A DNA stretch of 64,000 nucleotides. Source: Olivibacter domesticus (GTDB lineage: Bacteria > Bacteroidota > Bacteroidia > Sphingobacteriales > Sphingobacteriaceae). Where the stretch lies: contig NZ_FOAF01000003.1 of the NCBI RefSeq assembly GCF_900109575.1, positions 248,001 through 312,000 of the forward strand, given 5' to 3'. Each line of letters starts with the position of its first letter. The first letter of the stretch is position 1. Made by a program: the position numbers and the translations under genes. The notes under the pieces were generated by a model, which ran no database searches, had not been told where the DNA came from, and was given only the letters and a program-made list of their open reading frames with translations. This document shows positions 15,980 through 25,004 of this stretch, piece by piece.

Positions 15980-18484
15980 GTGAAGAAAGTATTATCACTA
16001 TTGGCTATCGCAGTAGCAAGTCCGGTTTTATTGTGGGCTCAGAATAGTCTAACAGTGAAAGTTATGGATGAAAAGAATGAAAAGCCTTTGGTTGGGGCAA
16101 CGATTTCGCTGGTTGGATCACTTGCAAATGGCCAGACCAATCACCTCGGAAACTCCTCATTTAAAAATATAAAGGACGGCACATACCTTATTCGTGCCAG
16201 TTATCTTGGATACAGATCTGCTGAGAGGAAAATTGAAATAACGGCTGATGAGCAAGTAGTACTAATGCTTGAATCAAGGGAATTTGTTGCGGATGAAGTA
16301 GTTGTAAGTGCTACAAGGGTAAATGCAAATTCCGCAACAACTTATAAGAATTTAGATAAAGAAACGCTTGCTAAATCTAATCTCGGACAAGATTTACCCT
16401 ATTTATTGGACCAAACCCCTGGAGTCGTAACTTATTCGGATGCGGGAGCCGGCGTTGGTTATACGGGGATACGCATTCGCGGTAGTGATCCGACAAGGAT
16501 TAATGTTACTGTTAATGGTATACCCTATAACGATGCAGAAAGCATGGGTTCTTTTTTTGTAAATCTTCCCGATTTCGCCTCCTCTGTTGACAATATTCAG
16601 ATTCAGCGTGGAGTTGGATCGTCTACAAATGGTGCTGGGGCTTTTGGTGCCAGTATTAATATACAAACCAACACAAAAACGGATACGGCTTATGCAGAAC
16701 TGGATAATACCTTTGGGTCATTTAATACCTGGAAACATACCGTGCGTATAGGCACCGGACTTATAAACAATAAGTTTACATTTGACGGCCGTTTATCTAG
16801 CATTAAATCAGATGGATTTGTAGACAGGGGTGCATCTGATCTAAAGTCATTTTTTCTAAGTGGTGCCTGGTATGGGAAGAATAGTTTGCTGCGAGCAAAC
16901 GTGTTCTCAGGTAAAGAGAAAACATATCAGGCCTGGAATGGTGTTCCTGAGGAGAAATTGTTTGGTAATGCAGACGATTTAGAAGGGTATATTTCAGCAA
17001 ATGGTTTAGGTGGCAGGGATGAAGAGAATATCCTGAATGCGAATCCAAGAACGTATAACTCATTTCTTTACAAAGACCAAAATGATAATTATCAGCAAGA
17101 TCATTATCAATTACTGTACTCGAACAATGCCGTTACTAATTTAGTGTTAAATGCCGCCTTACATTATACACGAGGAAGGGGCTATTACGAAGAATATAAG
17201 CCAGGGGCCTCCTATGGAGATTACGGTCTGCAGCCTGTTGTTATTGGTGACAGCACCTTGAACAAAACAGACCTTGTAAGGGAGCGCTGGTTATCCAATC
17301 ATTTTTACGGTATTACTTATTCTGCGGACTATAAACCGAGTGATCGGTTGAATTTCACATTAGGAGGTGCCTACAATGAATATAAAGGTGACCATTTTGG
17401 TGATATCACCTGGTCAAGAAATCCGCTTTTCACGCGCCAGGAAAACTACAACTTTGAGATAGATCATTCATTTGACACAAAATATCGCTATTATTTCAAT
17501 GATGCTAAAAAAACAGATTTCAATGTTTTTGGTAAGGGAGCGTATAAAATAGGGAATGCGAGTTTTTTTGCAGACCTACAATACAGAAGGGTTGCCTATT
17601 CCTTCCTCGGATTCGATCGCAACTTAAACAATGTTCAGCAAAACAGTACGATGAATTTCTTTAATCCTAAAATAGGCTTAAGTTATCAGTTCGAAAATAA
17701 CAGTAATGCCTATATTTCTTATGCCATAGGAAACAAAGAGCCCGTACGGGACGATTTTGAGAATTCTACACCCGATAGTAGGCCGAAGCATGAGCATATG
17801 CAAGATATTGAAATGGGTTATCGCATCACACATGCTAATTTTAATGCAGGTGTAAATGCTTATGCAATGCTCTATAGAGATCAACTTATTTTAACCGGAC
17901 AAATAAATGATGTAGGGGCACAAACACGCATGAATGTTCCGGATAGCTATCGTATGGGAGTTGAAGCAGATGTAACGTGGCAACCAATAAGTAACTTTTC
18001 TTGGGCAGTAACGGCTGCATGGAGTAGAAATAAAATAAAAGATTTTTACGAATACATCAATATATATGATGAAAATTGGGGTATTGCTGATCAACAGGTC
18101 AACCATTATTCAAATACTAATATTGCATTGTCACCCTCATTCGTTGGATCAAGCGAAATAGCATATAGACCTATTGCAAAAGCAGAAATAGCTTTTATTT
18201 CTAAATATGTGTCAAGACAATATTTAGATAATACTTCCGACACCAACAGAAGTTTGGATGCATTTTTTGTTAATAATCTGCGGTTAAGTTATCACTTAGC
18301 TTTTAAAGGCGTAAAAAATGTAGGATTATCATTGCTGGTTAATAACCTATTTGATCAGCAATATGAATCGAATGGATATACATATAGCTCGATCTATCAA
18401 GGAGATCCTGCCGTGTATACTAATAACTTCTATTTCCCACAGGCGGGTACGAATTTTCTTTTAGGACTTAACCTTAAATTTTAG
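15980..18484 (+). CDS. TonB-dependent outer-membrane receptor, probable thiamin (or precursor) importer
   Basis: About 834 residues from the GTG at 15980, chosen because it starts a Sec signal (VKKVLSLLAIAVASPVLLWAQ); a TTG at 15935 would add 15 residues. After the signal comes a carboxypeptidase-like beta domain (about 20-95, 'DEKNEKPLVGATISLVG'), then a plug with 'LDQTPGVVTYSDAGAGVGYTGIRIRGSDPTRINVTVNGIPYNDAES', and a 22-strand barrel ending in 'FLLGLNLKF'. The TPP riboswitch directly upstream is the evidence for a thiamin-related ligand; such riboswitch-receptor pairs are known in Bacteroidota. No thiamin synthesis or inner-membrane transporter gene is nearby. Confidence 0.93.
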   Translation: MKKVLSLLAIAVASPVLLWAQNSLTVKVMDEKNEKPLVGATISLVGSLANGQTNHLGNSSFKNIKDGTYLIRASYLGYRSAERKIEITADEQVVLMLESREFVADEVVVSATRVNANSATTYKNLDKETLAKSNLGQDLPYLLDQTPGVVTYSDAGAGVGYTGIRIRGSDPTRINVTVNGIPYNDAESMGSFFVNLPDFASSVDNIQIQRGVGSSTNGAGAFGASINIQTNTKTDTAYAELDNTFGSFNTWKHTVRIGTGLINNKFTFDGRLSSIKSDGFVDRGASDLKSFFLSGAWYGKNSLLRANVFSGKEKTYQAWNGVPEEKLFGNADDLEGYISANGLGGRDEENILNANPRTYNSFLYKDQNDNYQQDHYQLLYSNNAVTNLVLNAALHYTRGRGYYEEYKPGASYGDYGLQPVVIGDSTLNKTDLVRERWLSNHFYGITYSADYKPSDRLNFTLGGAYNEYKGDHFGDITWSRNPLFTRQENYNFEIDHSFDTKYRYYFNDAKKTDFNVFGKGAYKIGNASFFADLQYRRVAYSFLGFDRNLNNVQQNSTMNFFNPKIGLSYQFENNSNAYISYAIGNKEPVRDDFENSTPDSRPKHEHMQDIEMGYRITHANFNAGVNAYAMLYRDQLILTGQINDVGAQTRMNVPDSYRMGVEADVTWQPISNFSWAVTAAWSRNKIKDFYEYINIYDENWGIADQQVNHYSNTNIALSPSFVGSSEIAYRPIAKAEIAFISKYVSRQYLDNTSDTNRSLDAFFVNNLRLSYHLAFKGVKNVGLSLLVNNLFDQQYESNGYTYSSIYQGDPAVYTNNFYFPQAGTNFLLGLNLKF

Positions 18485-18488
18485 TGCT

Positions 18489-18513
18489 GGGAGGTAAAAC
18501 CGGTCTACCTCCC
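18489..18513. terminator. Bidirectional terminator hairpin between convergent genes
   Basis: GGGAGGTA (18489-18496) pairs with TACCTCCC (18506-18513) around a nine-base loop, between the TonB receptor stop (18484) and the DUF2891 stop (18522). Confidence 0.75.
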
Positions 18514-18521
18514 CATATATA

Positions 18522-19613
18522 TTATTGCATCGTCAATGCATATACAGCAAAAGAAGCAAGCCAATGTTCTCCCATGTAGTCACCACTGGCTACATGGGGC
18601 AAGGCGGCCAATAAATGCTCATTTGCTAATTTAATCAAGAAGGCCTTGTTCTCCTTTGTGTGATGAGCGATACCGTATAAACACCAGGCCCTGCTTAGGT
18701 TTAAACCATCAAGATGTACTAATTTACCATCTGTTCGATCACTGACAGTGCCAGGTTGTAAGGTAACTTCGCCCGTAAACAGACTAGGCAAGAATTTTTC
18801 TATCCATTGTTGGTATACTTTCGTAGGTAATATACGCCACATGAGGTCTGCTTCCTCCAAACAAGGACTTAGAAAGTCGGAACCCCCAGGTTCCCAAGTA
18901 ATAGGACAAGCACTGTCATTTTTATAAAACCGAATGGCCGTTTCATTGATGATATTTAAAAGCGAATCGTTATCCGTTTGCTTAGCGTAATCATGAGCTA
19001 AGGTTAGTCCGAAAGCAAGATTGCTATGTTCCCCAACCCTTACTGGATAATTCATCTTCGGCAAATAATTGATATATAAGCGGACTAGCTGTTTCGCTAA
19101 TGGGGCTAAATTGGTACTAAGTTGCTTACCTAACGGATCATTCCATGTTAAAAGCTCTCTTTGTAATTCCAGTAGCCATGCCCAGCCATATGTGCGCTCA
19201 AAGCCTTTTTGAGCATCTTCTTCAAAAATTTTTACCTCTTTAGCGATATTTTCGGCAGATAAATTGGCGGTTAGTTTGGAACGAATTTCAGGTGCCTCCG
19301 GTAACCCGGGATAAAGTTTCAGTAATCTTACCAGCATCCAATGGCCATGTACACTGCTGTGCCAATCAAAACATCCGTAGAAAGCAGGATGATAGGCTTT
19401 CGGTTTAGTTATTAGTGAAGAATCGGAAAAAGTGACACTCGTTTTATAAGGAAACTCCTGTTGCATACATTTCAACGGAAGCTTTGCTAAATGGGAGGCT
19501 CCAGCTGGCGTAAGTACGTACTTCCCGTGCTGTTCTTCATATAATTTTTCTTGGGCGGAAAGGGGGAAGAAATAAAAAAATGCACAGAGAAACATTAAAA
19601 ATTTACGATTCAT
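18522..19613 (-). CDS. DUF2891-family secreted protein
   Basis: About 363 residues from the ATG at 19613, which opens a Sec signal (MNRKFLMFLCAFFYFFPLSAQ). The open frame runs a further 63 codons upstream, but that part is AT-rich and leaderless. DUF2891 is recognisable from 'AFYGCFDWHSSVHGHWMLVRLL' early and 'PVRVGEHSNLAFGLTLAHDYA', 'ITWEPGGSDFLSPCLEEADLM', 'HLDGLNLSRAWCLYGIA' later; these Trp/His/Asp-rich blocks suggest an alpha/alpha-barrel fold like sugar-active enzymes. No function is established. It is divergent from the S9 peptidase gene. Confidence 0.85.
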   Translation of the reverse strand: MNRKFLMFLCAFFYFFPLSAQEKLYEEQHGKYVLTPAGASHLAKLPLKCMQQEFPYKTSVTFSDSSLITKPKAYHPAFYGCFDWHSSVHGHWMLVRLLKLYPGLPEAPEIRSKLTANLSAENIAKEVKIFEEDAQKGFERTYGWAWLLELQRELLTWNDPLGKQLSTNLAPLAKQLVRLYINYLPKMNYPVRVGEHSNLAFGLTLAHDYAKQTDNDSLLNIINETAIRFYKNDSACPITWEPGGSDFLSPCLEEADLMWRILPTKVYQQWIEKFLPSLFTGEVTLQPGTVSDRTDGKLVHLDGLNLSRAWCLYGIAHHTKENKAFLIKLANEHLLAALPHVASGDYMGEHWLASFAVYALTMQ

Positions 19614-19790
19614 GTTGAGAAAGAAAGAAGATAAAAAATAAACGTTAAGGTATCTTTCAAACATAGATAAATTGATTTTTATATGCAAATAGGAAAGCAC
19701 GCTAATAAAGATCAAAGTTATTTTTATATTAGAGTCATTATTGGAATAAAATTTAAATACTTGACGTTGACCTAACCCTGTTTTAAATTT

Positions 19791-21941
19791 ATGAACAAGC
19801 ACTATATTTCTATGATACTACTCACCCTTTTCGCTTCCTGTACAGATAAAGAAACGAATAAACAAGCCTATAGTTGGCCTAATGTAACCGCCCCTATAGC
19901 AGAAAAAACACCTTTTAAAAGAATAACTCATGGTGATACGGTAGTCGACAATTATTTTTGGATGATAGACTACTTTAAGAAAGGCCCTGATAGTAATAAA
20001 GTGGTTGATTATCTAAAAGCCGAAAATGCCTATCTAGATACGATGATGGCTGGAACAAAGGCCTTTCAAGAAAGCCTATTCAAGGAGTTGAAAGCAAGGA
20101 TTAAAGAGAAGGATGAATCGGTACCCTATCTTAAAAATGGCTATTACTATTACACCCGAACAGAGGAAGGGAAACAGTATTACAAATATTGTCGTAAAAA
20201 GGGTAGTCTAGAAGCGCCCGAGGAAATCTTATTAGATGTGGATGAGATGGCCGAAGGGCATGCGTATTACAGTGCAACCGGCTTCAGTATTAGTCCGAAT
20301 AACAAATTAATGGCATATGGCGTTGATACAGTTTCGCGTAGAGAGTACGTGATTTACATTAAAAACTTAATGACGGGCGAGTTATATAAGGAGGTTATAA
20401 AGGGAACTACGGGAAGTGTTGCCTGGGCAAATGACAATACAACCTTTTTCTACACGGCGAAAAATCCTGTCACCTTGTTGACGGAAAAAATCATGAAACA
20501 TCGTTTAGGGGGAGATGTAGTAAAGGATCAGATAGTATATGAAGAAAAAGACAATAGTAATTATATAGGAGTGGGCAGGGCTAAATCTGGTAAATTTATC
20601 TATATCTATTCAGGCGCCACTACAAGCTCCGACACTAGATTTATATCAGCAGATGAACCTGACGCTTCCTTCAAAATATTTCAACCTCGAATAAAAGATG
20701 TTTTATATGATGTAACGGCGTTGGAAGATAAGTTTCTAATCGTAACAAATAAAGATGCTTTAAATTTTAAGCTAATGGAATGCCCGCTTGACAAAACAGG
20801 TATTGAAAACTGGAAAGAAGTTATTCCTCATCGGAAAGAGGTATTATTAGAAGGGGTGGATGAGTTTAAGGATTTTTTGGTTGTCTCTGAACGGAAAAAT
20901 GGACTTACGCAGCTTAGCATAAGGAATCTAGAAACCGGGGATGCGCACTACCTGGATTTTGGTGAAGCTGCCTACACAGCTTATACTACTGCAAATATGG
21001 AGTATAATAGCGCTGTTTTAAGATACAGTTACACATCGCTCGCCACACCCTCTTCTACATATGACTATCAAATGGCTGATCGTAAAAAGAATTTGTTGAA
21101 ACAGCAAGAAGTACTTGGTGGTTATAATGTGGAGGATTATAAAACGGAAAGACTTTATGCAAAGGCCGAGGATGGCACGGAGGTTCCTATTTCACTGGTT
21201 TATAAAAAGGGTATTAAAAGGGATGGATCAACTCCTTTATTACTTTATGGCTATGGATCTTATGGAGCATCTATGGATCCTACCTTCAGTAGCACACGCT
21301 TAAGCTTGCTTGATAGGGGGTTTGTATATGCGATAGCACATATAAGAGGGGGACAGGAACTGGGTAGGCAATGGTATGAAGATGGTAAGATGATGAAGAA
21401 GATAAATACATTTACGGATTTTATTGATTGCGGGAAATACCTAATCGACCAGAAGTTTACGTCTAAAGGGCATCTTTATGCACAGGGCGGGAGCGCTGGT
21501 GGGCTATTAATGGGTGCTGTAATGAATATGGCTCCTGAATTATGGAATGGCATAATTGCCCAGGTACCGTTTGTAGATGTGGTTAATACGATGCTAGATG
21601 AAACAATCCCGTTGACTACAAATGAATTTGACGAGTGGGGAAATCCTAAAAACAAAGTGGCATATGATTATATGAAAAGTTATTCTCCATATGAAAATAT
21701 AGAAGCCAAGGCATATCCTAATCTCTTAGTGACGACGGGGCTGCACGATAGCCAGGTGCAATATTTTGAACCGGCAAAATGGGTAGCTAAACTTCGTGCG
21801 ACAAAAACAGATAAAAAGGTGCTCTTATTGAAAACGGATATGGAAGTAGGACATGGCGGTGCTTCGGGTAGATTCGATTATCTTAAAGACATCGCCTTAA
21901 ATTATGCTTTCCTGTTTGCATTGGAGGGAATAGTGGAATAG
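19791..21941 (+). CDS. S9A prolyl oligopeptidase/oligopeptidase B-like serine peptidase
   Basis: 716 residues with a short lipoprotein-like signal (Cys 17 in 'LFASC'). An N-terminal beta-propeller (about 90-440) is followed by an alpha/beta-hydrolase catalytic domain. The nucleophile is S568 in 'YAQGGSAGGLLMGAVMNMAPELW'; 'LLYGYGSYGASMDPTFSSTRL' and 'VYAIAHIRGGQELGRQWYEDGK' are typical of oligopeptidase B. The likely catalytic His is in 'VGHGGASGRF' near the end, with Asp in 'LHDSQVQYFEPAKW'. It cuts short peptides, probably in the periplasm given the signal. Choice between prolyl and dibasic specificity leans to oligopeptidase B by motif match. Confidence 0.9.
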   Translation: MNKHYISMILLTLFASCTDKETNKQAYSWPNVTAPIAEKTPFKRITHGDTVVDNYFWMIDYFKKGPDSNKVVDYLKAENAYLDTMMAGTKAFQESLFKELKARIKEKDESVPYLKNGYYYYTRTEEGKQYYKYCRKKGSLEAPEEILLDVDEMAEGHAYYSATGFSISPNNKLMAYGVDTVSRREYVIYIKNLMTGELYKEVIKGTTGSVAWANDNTTFFYTAKNPVTLLTEKIMKHRLGGDVVKDQIVYEEKDNSNYIGVGRAKSGKFIYIYSGATTSSDTRFISADEPDASFKIFQPRIKDVLYDVTALEDKFLIVTNKDALNFKLMECPLDKTGIENWKEVIPHRKEVLLEGVDEFKDFLVVSERKNGLTQLSIRNLETGDAHYLDFGEAAYTAYTTANMEYNSAVLRYSYTSLATPSSTYDYQMADRKKNLLKQQEVLGGYNVEDYKTERLYAKAEDGTEVPISLVYKKGIKRDGSTPLLLYGYGSYGASMDPTFSSTRLSLLDRGFVYAIAHIRGGQELGRQWYEDGKMMKKINTFTDFIDCGKYLIDQKFTSKGHLYAQGGSAGGLLMGAVMNMAPELWNGIIAQVPFVDVVNTMLDETIPLTTNEFDEWGNPKNKVAYDYMKSYSPYENIEAKAYPNLLVTTGLHDSQVQYFEPAKWVAKLRATKTDKKVLLLKTDMEVGHGGASGRFDYLKDIALNYAFLFALEGIVE

Positions 21942-21944
21942 TTG

Positions 21945-22036
21945 GTTAGTTAAATGGTTAAGTAGTTGAATGGTTGAGCTGTCAATAAATGCTCGTTCAA
22001 CTATTTCTCTACTTAACAACTCAACTTGTTAAATGC
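21945..22036. repeat. Imperfect hairpin between convergent genes
   Basis: TTAAGTAGTTGAATGGTTGAGC on the left is a near complement of GCTCGTTCAACTATTTCTCT followed by ACTTAA on the right. It lies between the S9 peptidase stop and the ansA stop and may serve both as terminator. The flanking sequence is built from GTTRAGTWG-like words. Confidence 0.5.
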
Positions 22037-22041
22037 GTAAA

Positions 22042-23058
22042 CTATTCGGTGAGCTCGCCCCTGATATTTACTTCCACCCATTTTGCAACCTCACTTTGGC
22101 TTTCAAACTCACCCTGTAAATACATGAGCTTGGTTACTGCCGCTTCAAAGGTCATGTCAAAGCCACTTAAAATACCCATGTCTTTAAGCCAATGACTTGT
22201 TTCGTACCTACCAAGTTCTACGGAGCCCACTTTGCATTGAGAAATATCTACAATGTTTTTATCGTTTTTTATAGCGCTTCTCAGCATATCTAAAAACCAG
22301 TCATCGGTAGTAGTATTTCCCGAACCAAAGGTTTCCATAATGACGGACCTCGCATCCGATTCCAATACAGCCTTTACTACTTGCTTGCTAATTCCTGGAT
22401 ATAATTTAAGTACGGATATAGAATTGTCAATGTTTGTATGCAAAATAAACTCTTTACCGGTATTGTTCATGAGTGCCGGGCGATTGTATTTTAAGTGAAC
22501 GCCTGCTTCCACTAGCACGGGGTAATTTGGCGATCTAAAAGCTTCGAATTTAGCGGAGTTATATTTAAAAGAACGATTTCCTCGAAATAATTTGCTGTCA
22601 AAGTAAATACAAACCTCTTGTATTAAGGATCTTCCTTGCTTTTTCGCTGATGCTATTTCTAGGGCAGTTATCAAGTTTTCTCGTGCATCTGTCCTTATCT
22701 CTCCTATAGGTAATTGAGATCCTGAAAATATGACAGGTTTTTGCAAGCCTTCTAACATGAAACTTAATGCGGATGCAGAAAAGGCCATGGTATCAGATCC
22801 ATGTAATATTACAAAACCGTCATAAAGATCGTAATTATCTTTAATTAATTGAGCCATCTGTACCCATATAGCGGGTTGCATATTAGACGAATCAATGATG
22901 GGATCAAAAGAATGAATGGTAAGGTGGTAATTCAAGCGGCCTAGTTCGGGCACATTTTTATGGATCAGATCAAAATCAAACGGAACGAAAGTTCCTGATG
23001 TCTCATCAGTAACCATTCCAATCGTCCCCCCAGTATAGATAATTAGTATATTATTCAT
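22042..23058 (-). CDS. ansA: Type I (cytoplasmic) L-asparaginase
   Basis: 338 residues, no signal peptide, as expected for the cytoplasmic enzyme that hydrolyses asparagine to aspartate and ammonia. Both active-site motifs are intact: 'IYTGGTIG' (T9/T12) near the N-terminus and 'LHGSDTMAFSASALSFML' (HGSDT at 86-90). 'FSGSQLPIGEIRTDARENLITALEIA' is also typical. It is the last gene of the run nrnA-FKBP-tatD-ansA, 48 bases after tatD, so the two are probably co-transcribed. Confidence 0.93.
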   Translation of the reverse strand: MNNILIIYTGGTIGMVTDETSGTFVPFDFDLIHKNVPELGRLNYHLTIHSFDPIIDSSNMQPAIWVQMAQLIKDNYDLYDGFVILHGSDTMAFSASALSFMLEGLQKPVIFSGSQLPIGEIRTDARENLITALEIASAKKQGRSLIQEVCIYFDSKLFRGNRSFKYNSAKFEAFRSPNYPVLVEAGVHLKYNRPALMNNTGKEFILHTNIDNSISVLKLYPGISKQVVKAVLESDARSVIMETFGSGNTTTDDWFLDMLRSAIKNDKNIVDISQCKVGSVELGRYETSHWLKDMGILSGFDMTFEAAVTKLMYLQGEFESQSEVAKWVEVNIRGELTE

Positions 23059-23106
23059 TATTCATATTAACATGGACATTATAGGTTGAAGCCAAATGTA
23101 AATATA

Positions 23107-23871
23107 TTAAATACCAAAAACAATTTTAGAATTTTGTGTGGTAATATTTGCGACGTTCTCTACCGACGTATTATGTAAATCCGCTATTTTCTGCGCGATA
23201 TAAAGCAGGTAGCTGCTTTCATTTGGCTTCCCTCTAAAGGGTACGGGTGCCAAATAAGGTGCATCCGTCTCTAATACGAGATGCTTTAGATCGATTTGTT
23301 CCACAACTTTATCAAGTCCTGCATTCTTAAACGTTACCACCCCCCCAATTCCGAGATAGAACCCCAACTTAATAGCCTGTTTCGCCTGCTCTATATTTCC
23401 GGTAAAACAATGGAAAATGCCAAACAGCTTATCGTCGTTTAATTCTTCCAATAAGGCAAATTGCTCGTCAAAAGCGTCTCTACAATGTATAACGATTGGT
23501 AGATTACGTTCTTTTGCCCAATTAACTTGTATACGGAAGGCTTCCTGTTGCGCTGCTAAGGTGGTTTTATCCCAGTATAAGTCTAAACCAATTTCTCCTA
23601 CGGCATAAACCGTTGTGTTATCAAGATTTCTTTTTATGATATCTAATTCCTCGCGAAAGTTTTCTTTCACACTACAAGGATGCAGGCCGAGCATTGGAAA
23701 ACAGTAATCTGGGTATGCAAGAACCGTTTTGAAAATTTTCTCAATAGATTCTGTATCAACATTGGGAAGAAATAAACGGGTAATATTGTTTTTTAGACAG
23801 CGTGCCAGTTGCTCTTCAAGTATATCTCCTTCGTTATAATATAAGTGGGTATGGGTATCAGTAAGCTGCAT
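23107..23871 (-). CDS. tatD: TatD-family metal-dependent hydrolase (DNase)
   Basis: 254 residues, standard length. The amidohydrolase metal ligands are visible: 'TDTHTHLYYNEGD' (H7, H9), 'VGEIGLDLYWDK' (Glu), 'LPIVIHCRDAFDEQF' (His), 'GIFHCFTGNIEQAK' (His) and 'LETDAPYLAPVPFRGKPNESSYL' (Asp). The family has 3'-5' DNase activity and roles in DNA repair or cytoplasmic RNA/DNA turnover. It lies downstream of a strong terminator that follows the FKBP gene and 48 bases before ansA. Confidence 0.92.
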   Translation of the reverse strand: MQLTDTHTHLYYNEGDILEEQLARCLKNNITRLFLPNVDTESIEKIFKTVLAYPDYCFPMLGLHPCSVKENFREELDIIKRNLDNTTVYAVGEIGLDLYWDKTTLAAQQEAFRIQVNWAKERNLPIVIHCRDAFDEQFALLEELNDDKLFGIFHCFTGNIEQAKQAIKLGFYLGIGGVVTFKNAGLDKVVEQIDLKHLVLETDAPYLAPVPFRGKPNESSYLLYIAQKIADLHNTSVENVANITTQNSKIVFGI

Positions 23872-23922
23872 GTGAGCAAACTTATGTAAAAATATTAAAG
23901 AATAAAATGTATGTAAAGTAAT

Positions 23923-23965
23923 AAAAGAAAAACGCCCCTGAGATTCTCAGAGGCGTTTTTCTTTT
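23923..23965 (-). terminator. Strong rho-independent terminator after the FKBP gene
   Basis: AAAAACGCCCCTGAG pairs with CTCAGAGGCGTTTTT around ATT, flanked by A- and T-runs on both sides, so it should work in both directions. It separates the FKBP gene (stop at 23967) from tatD. Confidence 0.9.
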
Positions 23966-23966
23966 A

Positions 23967-24944
23967 TTACTTTTTATTTTGACCTGCACTTGGCGGAACA
24001 GCCGCAGTTGGTGCGGGTTTCGCTTTTTGTGGGACGATATCTATTATCTCAACGCTAAAAGCAAGAGGTGTGTAAGGCTGAATTCCCATACTTCCTTGTT
24101 CACCGTAAGCTAATTTTGAAGGTAAAACTAATAAGGCCTTCGCTCCTTTTGGAAGTAAGGCTAAACCTTCATCCCAGCCAGGGACAACGGCGCCAACACC
24201 AATAGGGATTTTTATTGGATCATAAGGCTCGCGCATGGCATTGTAAGTACCTCCAGGTTTTTTGGCTTCTTCTTTTACACTCGTATCGAAAACCTTTCCG
24301 CCTAAGAATCTACCAGTATAATGAACAACTACAGTGTCGCCTACATTTGGTTTTGCCCCTTGGCCTTCCTTTTCAATTTTATATTTTAGTCCCGAAGCAG
24401 TTGTTTGAACGTCAAGGTTGTTCTTTTTGATATAGTTTTCGATCTTTCCTGCTTCTGAATTCTTTGCTTTTTCGCGATCTTGGGCGATGTATTTTTCAAC
24501 TTCCATATTAAACAAGCTATCCGTAAGTTTTCCTTTTGGAATTACTTTGTTTATTTTAAAGGTATGTACAATGTATTTACCTTTGAATGGAGGTTTTGGT
24601 TGGCCGCTTTTCGCTACCATGGAATCAATATTTAATTTGAATACAGCACTATCGCCTTCTCCAAGCATCGATAAAGCTGTAAAAATATCACCTTTGTACA
24701 TTGGCTTTTGAGCTGCTAAATAAAAAGGTTGTTCCATTTCATAGCTGCTATTAAGAAGAGAATCATTTTCGGTTGTAATGATTGCACCTAAAGAGATGAA
24801 GTCACCCTCTTTAATTTTGGTTTTACTTTCCTCTTTTACAATCTTATATTGCATGCCTCCTTCGCCATCTTTAAAACTTTGGCATGATGTTGCTCCTAAC
24901 GACGTTAAAGCTGCCAAACCTAAAATAAGGGTTGTCTTTTTCAT
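23967..24944 (-). CDS. FKBP-type peptidyl-prolyl isomerase lipoprotein
   Basis: 325 residues with a lipoprotein signal (Cys 21 in 'LGATSCQSF'). The C-terminal FKBP domain spans about residues 195-305: 'GDTVVVHYTGRFLGGKVFDTS', 'KIPIGVGAVVPGWDEGLALLPKGAKALLVLPSKLAYGEQG' and 'PLAFSVEIIDI'. The N-terminal ~150 residues resemble a second, degenerate FKBP-like region ('EGDFISLGAIITTENDSLLNSSYE'). A Pro/Ala-rich tail ends the protein. It is expected to help fold periplasmic or outer-membrane proteins. It lies between nrnA (upstream, 60 bases) and a strong terminator. Confidence 0.9.
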   Translation of the reverse strand: MKKTTLILGLAALTSLGATSCQSFKDGEGGMQYKIVKEESKTKIKEGDFISLGAIITTENDSLLNSSYEMEQPFYLAAQKPMYKGDIFTALSMLGEGDSAVFKLNIDSMVAKSGQPKPPFKGKYIVHTFKINKVIPKGKLTDSLFNMEVEKYIAQDREKAKNSEAGKIENYIKKNNLDVQTTASGLKYKIEKEGQGAKPNVGDTVVVHYTGRFLGGKVFDTSVKEEAKKPGGTYNAMREPYDPIKIPIGVGAVVPGWDEGLALLPKGAKALLVLPSKLAYGEQGSMGIQPYTPLAFSVEIIDIVPQKAKPAPTAAVPPSAGQNKK

Positions 24945-25004
24945 TATTTGTTTTCTTTTTACTTGTTTCGAATATTTGTTATCTGTTATGTTTATTAGAA
25001 ATAC

